Assembly: GCA_946498265.1 (NCBI GenBank)
Contig: CAMMNR010000032.1
Coordinates: 1-14,542, forward strand
From: an uncultured Clostridium sp.
GTDB lineage: Bacteria; Bacillota; Clostridia; TANB77; CAG-508
Length of the DNA stretch: 14,542 nucleotides
Direction of reading: 5' to 3'
Made by a program: the position numbers and the translations under genes. Under the pieces are notes generated by a model. The model searched no databases. It was not told the origin of the DNA and saw only the letters and a list, made by a program, of their open reading frames with translations. How positions within the stretch are numbered: position 1 is the stretch's first letter; the number at the start of each line of letters is the position of its first letter. Below, one piece after another: positions 6,981 to 11,999 of the stretch.

Positions 6981-7021
6981 TCCCTTCTAATTCATAAGTT
7001 TTATTGGAAATTTATATAAAT

Positions 7022-7050
7022 ATTATAGTCTATAATTATAGGATTTTCAA
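7022..7050 (-). promoter_or_regulatory. Sigma-A promoter of alkD-like gene
   Basis: TTGAAA (7045-7050), 17 bp, perfect TATAAT (7022-7027) on the minus strand, 42 bp before the start codon and just downstream of the hairpin that follows tsaC. Confidence 0.78.
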
Positions 7051-7054
7051 TATC

Positions 7055-7081
7055 AAAATCAGCCCCATATGAGCTGATTTT
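7055..7081 (-). terminator. Hairpin terminator after tsaC
   Basis: AAAATCAGC (7055-7063) and GCTGATTTT (7073-7081) form a 9-bp stem around a nine-base loop, 26 bp past the tsaC stop. The U-tract is only the TTTT of the stem, so strength is doubtful. Confidence 0.65.
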
Positions 7082-7106
7082 TGTGGTAAATAAAATTTAT
7101 ATTATT

Positions 7107-7748
7107 TTAAATTTTATATTTTGAACAAACATATTTTATTTGCTCTTCTGTAATTGCACCTTGTCTTAAAATATTAGGAATCCCATTAACTACTTGTACA
7201 ATGGTAGATGCAAGACCTATTTTACTTGGTCCATCATCTATACACCAATCTACTTTTCCATCAAAATCCTTCATAATATCATCTATATTAGTTCCACTAG
7301 TTCTTCCTGAAATATTAGCACTTGGAGTTGCAATTGGAACTTCTGAGTATTCTATTAGTTTTAAAGCAATTTCATTTGCTGGCATACGAACTCCTACTGT
7401 ATCGGAAGTTGCTGTAACTATATCTGGCACGATTTCTTTCTTTTTTAGAATAATGGTAAGTGGTCCAGGAAAAAATTCTTTTATTAATGCATATTCTAAT
7501 TTTGTAATGTCTTTTGCTATTTCGTTTATCATATCTATACTATTTACTAACAAACTAATTGGCTTACTTAGTGGTCGTTGTTTAATTGCATATAATTTTT
7601 TTACTGCTTTTTCGTTTAGTCCATTTGTACCTATTCCATATACTGTTTCTGTTGGGAATACTACTATTCCTCCATGTTTTATAATTTTTGCTGGTTCTTT
7701 TAACTTTATATAATCTGGATTGTTTTTTAAATTCAAATAATTTTGCAT
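7107..7748 (-). CDS. tsaC: L-threonylcarbamoyladenylate synthase (TsaC/YrdC/Sua5 type, short form)
   Basis: 213 residues forming one YrdC domain. It makes threonylcarbamoyl-AMP from threonine, bicarbonate and ATP, the first step of the t6A modification at position 37 of ANN-decoding tRNAs. Visible motifs are KHGGIVVFPTETVYGIGTN near the N-terminus, KQRPLSKPISLLV (the KxR...SxN/SKP nucleotide-binding motif), VGVRMPAN and PIATPSANISG. There is no C-terminal Sua5 domain, which would make the protein about 340 residues, so this is the short TsaC-like form. GAAGGA lies six bases before ATG 7748. Its own promoter is at 7782-7810. The gene is not next to tsaB, tsaD or tsaE here. Confidence 0.95.
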   Translation of the reverse strand: MQNYLNLKNNPDYIKLKEPAKIIKHGGIVVFPTETVYGIGTNGLNEKAVKKLYAIKQRPLSKPISLLVNSIDMINEIAKDITKLEYALIKEFFPGPLTIILKKKEIVPDIVTATSDTVGVRMPANEIALKLIEYSEVPIATPSANISGRTSGTNIDDIMKDFDGKVDWCIDDGPSKIGLASTIVQVVNGIPNILRQGAITEEQIKYVCSKYKI

Positions 7749-7781
7749 TTACATTCCTTCTTCCTGAAATTGTGTAAATAT

Positions 7782-7810
7782 ATTATATTCTAATAAAATT
7801 TTATTTGCAA
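7782..7810 (-). promoter_or_regulatory. Sigma-A promoter of tsaC
   Basis: TTGCAA (7805-7810), 17 bp, perfect TATAAT (7782-7787), 33 bp before the start codon. Bases 7811-7875 upstream hold no further element that I can define. Confidence 0.75.
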
Positions 7811-7880
7811 TAATTTTTGTCATAGTTATGATGTCATTTAGAACTAATATATTTGTATTAGAAAGAACAATAGATAAAAA

Positions 7881-7911
7881 AGTACAGATTTCACTTTTTG
7901 AATTCTGTACT
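7881..7911 (-). terminator. Terminator of the cotJ operon
   Basis: AGTACAGA (7881-7888) pairs with TCTGTACT (7904-7911); the inner bases extend the stem partly. On the minus strand six T follow at once. It lies 21 bp after the cotJC stop. Confidence 0.88.
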
Positions 7912-7932
7912 CTTATTTTAATATAACACTAT

Positions 7933-8529
7933 TTAATTACATTTATTATTATTCATATAGTATTTTTTATTTGCCAATTTATCTTGCACTCCACGAAGCG
8001 CTTCACCAAATCTTTGGAAGTGTACTATTTCTCTTTCTCTTAAATATCTTAATGGGTCTAATACATCAGGATTGTCACGACATAAGTCTATTAGTTTTTC
8101 ATAAGTTGCTCTTGCTTTTTGCTCTGCTGCTAAGTCTTCTTGTAGGTTTGCTATTGGGTCACCTTTACAAGCTAACGCAGTTGCATTAAATGGCACTCCT
8201 GCCGCTGATTGAGGATATACGTCTACTCCATGGTCTGTATAATATGCACTTAATCCTGCTTTTTCTATTTCTTCTATACTAGCATTTTTTGTTAATTGGT
8301 GCACTATAGTTCCAACCATTTCTAAGTGAGCTAATTCTTCTGTACCAATATCATTTAATATAGCTTTAGCTTTTTCATCTGGCATTCCAAACCTTTGAGA
8401 TAAATACCTAAGTGAAGCTGCTAGTTCTCCATCAGGTCCTCCATATTGGGATATTATTACTTTTGCAAGTCTTGGATCTGTACATTTAATATTAATTGGA
8501 TATTGCAACATTTTATTATAAGTCCACAT
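7933..8529 (-). CDS. cotJC: Spore coat protein CotJC (manganese-catalase family)
   Basis: 198 residues starting MWTYNKMLQYP, the usual CotJC start. An in-frame ATG at 8556 would add nine residues (MALGRGRRL) that lie inside cotJB and lack a good ribosome binding site, so it is rejected; GGGGGAG lies eight bases before ATG 8529. The fold is a dimanganese ferritin-like bundle. Expected ligand positions are seen at Glu35 (GPDGELAASLRYL), Glu65 and His68 (GTEELAHLEM), a Glu in EDLAAEQKA (about 131-136) and His170 (REIVHF). Members are spore coat proteins of the inner coat, and some have catalase activity. The start overlaps the cotJB stop as TAATG, which implies translational coupling. The C-terminal tail KKYYMNNNKCN is Asn-rich and includes one Cys. 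Confidence 0.95.
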   Translation of the reverse strand: MWTYNKMLQYPINIKCTDPRLAKVIISQYGGPDGELAASLRYLSQRFGMPDEKAKAILNDIGTEELAHLEMVGTIVHQLTKNASIEEIEKAGLSAYYTDHGVDVYPQSAAGVPFNATALACKGDPIANLQEDLAAEQKARATYEKLIDLCRDNPDVLDPLRYLREREIVHFQRFGEALRGVQDKLANKKYYMNNNKCN

Positions 8530-8888
8530 TAGTCTTCTCCCCCTTCCCAAGGCCATGCTTCTTCAAGCCATCTCCATTTATTACATGGAAATTTTATGGT
8601 AAGAGGTCCATAAACCTTTTGATATGCATCTTTCATTTCTCGTAATTCATTACAATACTTTCTGTGTAGGCAAAGGGCTTTTTTGTCATCTGGATGTGTA
8701 TCTAGGTATAATCCTAATTCTGTTATTGCAAATTCAAGACATCTAATATTTTGTAACATTTCTTCTTTTTCTTCGCAATCAATTCTTCTTTCTTGATTTT
8801 GATATCCATTCATGTTCATATTATTGCTGTTCATGTTATTGTCATTCATCGAATCACATGAACAATCTCTATTTTCTCTTAACAACAT
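8529..8888 (-). CDS. cotJB: Spore coat protein CotJB with Cys/Asn-rich N-terminal extension
   Basis: 119 residues. The C-terminal ~80 residues are the CotJB domain: LQNIRCLEFAITELGLYLDT, HPDDKKAL, YGPLT and the ending WRWLEEAWPWE. B. subtilis CotJB is about 87 residues, so roughly 35 extra residues precede the domain. They are rich in Asn and Met (around residues 14-31) and contain Cys9, Cys11 and Cys38. Seven cysteines occur in all, which may allow coat cross-linking (inference). The start codon lies inside the 3' end of cotJA (10-bp overlap), with AAGGGG about eight bases upstream, and the stop overlaps the cotJC start. It is part of the three-gene coat operon expected to be made in the mother cell under sigma-E. 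Confidence 0.93.
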   Translation of the reverse strand: MLLRENRDCSCDSMNDNNMNSNNMNMNGYQNQERRIDCEEKEEMLQNIRCLEFAITELGLYLDTHPDDKKALCLHRKYCNELREMKDAYQKVYGPLTIKFPCNKWRWLEEAWPWEGGED

Positions 8889-9241
8889 TTATTGCACCCC
8901 TTCCCTATTTTATTCATCCTAGCTATATAAGCTATTTCTTCCATTGATTGACCTGCTGTATATGGACTAACTAATTCAGGAAATATTGTTCCCATTTTTA
9001 GTCCTACGCATGGTTTAAAAGTTCTATCCATGTGTTGAATGGGCACATAACTTTGTGCTAACATTGGATTTTCTGGGAATACATTATATTCTTCATCAAA
9101 TCCGCATCCACAGTCACTTGTGTAGTTTTCGTACGAAACAACATTATTACAACTTTGTTCCATTATTTGATTTTCTGTTTCACAATTTGTGTTGTTGTAT
9201 TCGTTATTCATACAACAATTTCTTCTAGTGTTTCTAAACAT
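8879..9241 (-). CDS. cotJA: Spore coat protein CotJA with Cys-rich ends
   Basis: 120 residues, longer than the ~82 of B. subtilis CotJA. The family core is residues about 57-95 (NPMLAQSYVPIQHMDRTF, then GLKMGTIFPELVSPY). Before it lies an Asn/Glu/Cys-rich extension with Cys at 9, 10, 20, 31, 44 and 46. After it comes a short tail ending CNKCC, giving ten cysteines overall. AAAGGAGG lies seven bases before ATG 9241. It is the first gene of cotJA-cotJB-cotJC; the next gene overlaps its end. In B. subtilis CotJA is needed for CotJC to assemble into the coat. The extensions are uncommon compared with the reference protein and might take part in disulfide or metal binding, which is inference. Confidence 0.92.
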   Translation of the reverse strand: MFRNTRRNCCMNNEYNNTNCETENQIMEQSCNNVVSYENYTSDCGCGFDEEYNVFPENPMLAQSYVPIQHMDRTFKPCVGLKMGTIFPELVSPYTAGQSMEEIAYIARMNKIGKGCNKCC

Positions 9242-9262
9242 TTTTATTCCTCCTTTTAATTC

Positions 9263-9289
9263 ATTATATGATTAATTTTGACATTTGAC
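9263..9289 (-). promoter_or_regulatory. Candidate mother-cell (sigma-E type) promoter of cotJ
   Basis: CATATAAT (9263-9270) is one base from the sigma-E -10 consensus CATACAAT. The upstream GTCAAATGT (9281-9289) is only a loose -35 match. The same bases contain TATAAT, but no proper sigma-A -35 lies 17 bp upstream. Position is right: the cotJA Shine-Dalgarno follows within 15 bp. Confidence 0.4.
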
Positions 9290-9305
9290 ACTAACGAAAC
9301 AAAAA

Positions 9306-9335
9306 ATGACATTCTTAACTTTTTAAGAATGCCAT
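9306..9335 (-). terminator. Terminator after the DUF308 gene
   Basis: A 13-bp stem, ATGACATTCTTAA against TTAAGAATGCCAT with one G-T pair, and a CTTT loop. On the minus strand TTTTTTG follows directly. It separates the DUF308 gene from the cotJ promoter. Confidence 0.88.
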
Positions 9336-9357
9336 ACTTTTTTTATTCTATTCTATT

Positions 9358-9891
9358 TTATTTTGCATAGTTATCAATCTTTTTAATAAATATTACATTT
9401 TCTATGATATTAATAATTCCGTAACCTAATATTATTATTCCTACTGTTTGCAATATTGCTCCTGTATTGATTAGTACGTATGCACCTGCTATTATTGTAA
9501 TAATTGATAATATTATAGATAATAACCAAAGCCTTGATTTGAATTCTTTCCATACAATACTTGTTTGTAAATTCATTATTCCGCTATATATTATCCAAAT
9601 AGCAATTAATATTCTGAATATTGAAAGTATAATATCAGAGCAGAACATTATGATAATACCTGCAATTATAGCTACAATTGCCATAGCTAATAAGTAGTTA
9701 TTGTTTCTATCTCCTGACATATAGTCTATAATTTTTAGTATTCCCACTATTATTACTATTCCACCTAAAATAAATGATATTATGGACATTATTTCATTTG
9801 GTCTTGCTATTAATAATATTCCAAATAGTATAAATATTATAGATACAACTATGTCTGTCCAACTTGATTTTTTTAAAAAATTTTCTAACAT
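9358..9891 (-). CDS. DUF308 (HdeD-like) multipass membrane protein
   Basis: 177 residues made almost entirely of six hydrophobic helices at about 13-32, 36-57, 66-85, 88-108, 121-142 and 145-167. The repeated glycine-rich patterns (ILFGILLIARP, ILGGIVIIVGI, IIAGIIIMF, ILGYGIINII) are typical of the DUF308 family, whose best-known member is E. coli HdeD, linked to acid resistance. No catalytic motif is apparent, and the cellular role in Bacillota is not known. The pairing of short helices suggests internal duplication. AAGGAAGGA lies before ATG 9891. It is followed by a strong terminator and preceded by the tetR-type gene 206 bp away with a hairpin between, so co-transcription is not assured. 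No promoter could be assigned. Confidence 0.82.
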   Translation of the reverse strand: MLENFLKKSSWTDIVVSIIFILFGILLIARPNEIMSIISFILGGIVIIVGILKIIDYMSGDRNNNYLLAMAIVAIIAGIIIMFCSDIILSIFRILIAIWIIYSGIMNLQTSIVWKEFKSRLWLLSIILSIITIIAGAYVLINTGAILQTVGIIILGYGIINIIENVIFIKKIDNYAK

Positions 9892-9975
9892 ATTTTTTCC
9901 TTCCTTTATTTTATTCTATATATAATATATCATAAAAATATAAATTTTGTATATTTTTTTTTAAATTTTTTATCT

Positions 9976-10010
9976 AATATAATAGAATTTTTCTGAAATT
10001 CTATTATATT
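9976..10010 (-). terminator. 15-bp AT-rich hairpin between tetR-type and DUF308 genes
   Basis: AATATAATAGAATTT (9976-9990), loop TTCTG, and a perfect complement (9996-10010). The U-tract on either strand is poor, and the stem is weak in GC, so it is a possible terminator of the regulator gene. The rest of the 9892-10097 gap shows no gene. Confidence 0.5.
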
Positions 10011-10097
10011 AAAAATTTTGCTAACAAATATATATAATCTACTAATACACAACTAGCATCCAAATAATGGTTTTCTCATATACTAAAAAGTTTATTT

Positions 10098-10703
10098 TTA
10101 TTTATTTTGATTATCTTTTAACATTCCTCTTTTTAATATTTCTAATTCTTTGATCAGATTTTCTTTTCCTTTTTCTTTAGATATTTTTCCTGTTATTACT
10201 TCTATACTTATTGTTCTAGCCATTGCTGATACAATTTTTAGCATATATCTAATATCTTCTTTACTATTTATATTTAATATTTCCATATTAATAATTTCTT
10301 CAATGTTTCTTTGTTGTTTTTCTTCTTGAAAAATATTTATATTATTCTTTTTTAATTCTTCTAATATATTTCTATATAAGTTGAATTTATCTTTTTCTTT
10401 TACACTTTCTATCATATATTCAAATATTTCTATTGTCGCATCGAAAATATTGCCATCAACTTCAATTAAAATATTTCTAATTTTTTCTTTTTCTTTTTTC
10501 ATATATTTTTTTACAATATATTTTATTGCATCTTCTTTGTCTTCAAAATATTGATAAAAGCTTCCTCTTGGTATTTTTGCATTTTCTATTATATTGCTTA
10601 TAGATGCTTTTTCAAAAGTTGTTCTTCCAAATTCATTTTCTATTGCTTTCTCAATTTTTTCTCTTTTTTCAGAACTCAAATTGAAAAATGTTGATTTTGG
10701 CAT
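10098..10703 (-). CDS. TetR/AcrR-family transcriptional regulator
   Basis: 201 residues from ATG 10703 (MPKSTFFNLSSEKREKI). The first ~55 residues are a TetR helix-turn-helix: FEKASISNIIENAKIPRGSF, then YQYFEDKEDAIKYIV. The C-terminal ligand-binding and dimerisation half is lysine- and isoleucine-rich and not recognisable. A longer frame begins at ATG 10781, but that start lies upstream of the promoter at 10741-10769 and cannot be in the mRNA; GAGAGG lies eight bases before the chosen ATG. An in-frame ATG two codons earlier is too close to the ribosome binding site. A perfect dyad (10719-10733) at the predicted transcription start suggests autorepression. Targets and ligand are unknown. The DUF308 gene next to it is an obvious but unproven candidate; no copy of the dyad is seen in front of it. 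Confidence 0.9.
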   Translation of the reverse strand: MPKSTFFNLSSEKREKIEKAIENEFGRTTFEKASISNIIENAKIPRGSFYQYFEDKEDAIKYIVKKYMKKEKEKIRNILIEVDGNIFDATIEIFEYMIESVKEKDKFNLYRNILEELKKNNINIFQEEKQQRNIEEIINMEILNINSKEDIRYMLKIVSAMARTISIEVITGKISKEKGKENLIKELEILKRGMLKDNQNK

Positions 10704-10718
10704 TTTCATCACCTCTCT

Positions 10719-10733
10719 ATGACACTTTGTCAT
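10719..10733. promoter_or_regulatory. Probable autoregulatory operator of the TetR-type gene
   Basis: ATGACA-CTT-TGTCAT is a perfect dyad with a 3-bp centre. It ends eight bases after the -10 box, so it covers the predicted transcription start and ends just before the Shine-Dalgarno sequence, a classical repressor position. Confidence 0.7.
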
Positions 10734-10740
10734 TTTTTCT

Positions 10741-10769
10741 ATTCTATAAAATAAATTTGAATTTGTCAA
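10741..10769 (-). promoter_or_regulatory. Sigma-A promoter of the TetR-type gene
   Basis: Perfect TTGACA (10764-10769), 17 bp, TAGAAT (10741-10746) on the minus strand, 37 bp before the start codon at 10703. Confidence 0.83.
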
Positions 10770-10819
10770 CTTAAATAACAAATTTTTAATTATATATATT
10801 TATTGATGTTATAATAAAA

Positions 10820-10850
10820 TGTCTCAGAAAGAAATGTCCCTAATAAGACA
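10820..10850. repeat. Third copy of the 31-bp REP-like module (solo)
   Basis: TGTCTCA, a 15-bp middle with GAAATGTCCC, and ending AATAAGACA. It has the same length, ends and GTCCC box as the modules at 3049-3079 and 3083-3113, and its middle closely matches the first of these read on the other strand (GAAACGTCCC versus GAAATGTCCC). It lies between the rpmF terminator and the TetR-type promoter. Confidence 0.75.
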
Positions 10851-10853
10851 ATT

Positions 10854-10881
10854 AAAAAATAACACTTATATTCAAGTGTTA
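10854..10881 (-). terminator. Terminator of rpmF
   Basis: TAACACTT (10860-10867) and AAGTGTTA (10874-10881) form an 8-bp stem; on the minus strand TTTTTT (10854-10859) follows directly. It is 14 bp past the rpmF stop. Confidence 0.87.
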
Positions 10882-10894
10882 TAATCTATTCATA

Positions 10895-11086
10895 TTATGC
10901 ATTTTCAGTTTCTTTTTTTGCAATTACTTCTTTGCCATCATAATATCCACAATTTTTACAAACTCTATGTGGCATTACTGGTTCATGGCAATGTGGGCAA
11001 GTTGTTAATTTTGGTTCTTCTTTTTTCCATGTTGATCTTCTTAAATGTGTTCTAGCTTTTGACCATCTTCTTTTTGGTTGTGCCAT
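10895..11086 (-). CDS. rpmF: 50S ribosomal protein L32 (zinc-ribbon form)
   Basis: 63 residues, starting MAQPKRRWSKARTHLRRSTW, the L32 N-terminus. The zinc-binding form is intact, with CPHC (Cys30, Cys33) and CKNC (Cys43, Cys46). GGAGGG lies six bases before ATG 11086. A perfect-consensus promoter and a strong terminator flank the gene, so it is probably monocistronic. In many Bacillota rpmF follows yceD (DUF177) and precedes fatty-acid genes such as plsX; here the neighbours are a DUF5662 gene and a TetR-type gene, so that arrangement is absent. A short AU hairpin lies in the 5' UTR. Confidence 0.97.
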   Translation of the reverse strand: MAQPKRRWSKARTHLRRSTWKKEEPKLTTCPHCHEPVMPHRVCKNCGYYDGKEVIAKKETENA

Positions 11087-11106
11087 CTAAATCCCTCCTT
11101 GTTTAA

Positions 11107-11124
11107 AGATATATGTATATATCT
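11107..11124 (-). promoter_or_regulatory. Hairpin in the rpmF 5' UTR
   Basis: AGATATAT-GT-ATATATCT is a perfect inverted repeat lying between the rpmF promoter and its ribosome binding site. It is made of AT pairs only, so it may be chance in this AT-rich DNA. Confidence 0.3.
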
Positions 11125-11155
11125 ATTCAATTTTTTCGTAATTCATCACTATAAG

Positions 11156-11184
11156 ATTATACAGTTAATTTTATTATTTGTCAA
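11156..11184 (-). promoter_or_regulatory. Consensus sigma-A promoter of rpmF
   Basis: TTGACA (11179-11184), 17 bp, TATAAT (11156-11161) on the minus strand, both perfect. The predicted 5' UTR is about 60 nt. Confidence 0.88.
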
Positions 11185-11263
11185 TAGCTGATATTTGATT
11201 ATTCTCATTATTTTTAATTTTACATAATTATTCTTTTTATTTTTACAAGTTACCTTATTTTAA

Positions 11264-11815
11264 TTATTTACAATATTTCTTATAAATTCCTCTTATATTT
11301 TTCTTTGTTAATACTTTATCTATTCCTTCTTTGGCTACTTGCTCTAAAACTTCTGTGACAAAATCTTTTATTTTTGGATTAGCTTTTATTATATCTTTTT
11401 CTTTATTCCAATAACCTAATTCATATTCTTTTGTCCATTTTTTACCTTCATATATAATACCAGCTGCTAATTTATCACAAATCATTTCAGCAGCATATTT
11501 ATATGGCATCATTGGAGTTTTATTTGGAGCACTCTCATCTATCCAATATTCAGAATGGTGCCTATTCCTTCCTTTGTGGTGTAACCATGCTTCAGAATAC
11601 CCTTTGTCCTTCTTTGCTTCTGTTATTGGAGAATGTGTTCCTACATAATATTTTATACTTTCTCCAAATTCTGTTATAGAATATTTAGACATGTCATGCC
11701 AAAAACCTCTCCATGGTTCTCCTATCTTACAACATAATTTAAATACTACCCATTTGTGTCTTGTAATAAGTTTAAAATGTTTTACCGCATTTTTTAAATT
11801 CATCTTTATTTTCAT
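11264..11815 (-). CDS. DUF5662 family protein (HD-like histidine-rich protein of unknown function)
   Basis: 183 residues. I recognise the DUF5662 pattern HDMSKYSITEF (His40-Asp41), followed by WLHHKGRNRHHSEYW with His79/80 and His86/87, and later YKYAAEMICDKLAAG. The histidine/aspartate set resembles a metal-binding HD-type site, so a hydrolase is possible, but the function is unknown. Cys28 and Cys29 lie just before the HD motif. The start is ambiguous: AAAGGAG is one base before ATG 11815, and an in-frame ATG at codon 5 (11803) is 13 bases away, the same situation as in the AlkD-like gene. No terminator is seen before the rpmF promoter; the remainder of the 11087-11263 gap contains only the rpmF control elements. 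Confidence 0.8.
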   Translation of the reverse strand: MKIKMNLKNAVKHFKLITRHKWVVFKLCCKIGEPWRGFWHDMSKYSITEFGESIKYYVGTHSPITEAKKDKGYSEAWLHHKGRNRHHSEYWIDESAPNKTPMMPYKYAAEMICDKLAAGIIYEGKKWTKEYELGYWNKEKDIIKANPKIKDFVTEVLEQVAKEGIDKVLTKKNIRGIYKKYCK

Positions 11816-11910
11816 TCTCCTTTAAACTATAAATCTAATAATTGACATTATGATTTCCTATAACATGAAAAGTTAGATCTGATAATTTTACTATTTCTTT
11901 CCATCTATAT

Positions 11911-11939
11911 AGTTTACTACACTTTTTCATTAAAATCAA
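11911..11939 (-). promoter_or_regulatory. Weak candidate promoter of the DUF5662 gene
   Basis: TTGATT (11934-11939), 17 bp, TAAACT (11911-11916). It would give a leader of about 95 nt. Match quality is moderate. For the divergent asnB on the plus strand no convincing promoter could be found in 11816-11999. Confidence 0.35.
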
Positions 11940-11999
11940 TAAATTTTATTAGCTTTTTTGCATAGAATATATATTATTAAGAATTGGAGGAATAAAATT

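Noticed and set aside
7818..7837. Direct repeat TGTCAT upstream of the tsaC promoter, similar to a half-site of the TetR-type operator.
   Set aside because: It is a direct rather than inverted repeat, 14 bp apart and upstream of -35; chance is likely in this AT-rich sequence.
8530..8556. Longer start of CotJC (MALGRGRRL).
   Set aside because: It lies inside cotJB without a ribosome binding site; the TAATG overlap and GGGGGAG support ATG 8529.
10704..10781. Longer N-terminus for the TetR-type protein (227 residues from ATG 10781).
   Set aside because: That ATG lies upstream of the -35 box of the gene's own promoter, and the extra residues precede the normal TetR start; GAGAGG supports ATG 10703.
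11958..11999. Longer start for asparagine synthetase (14 extra residues).
   Set aside because: Cys2 must become the N-terminal nucleophile, and the GGAGG sits correctly before ATG 12000.
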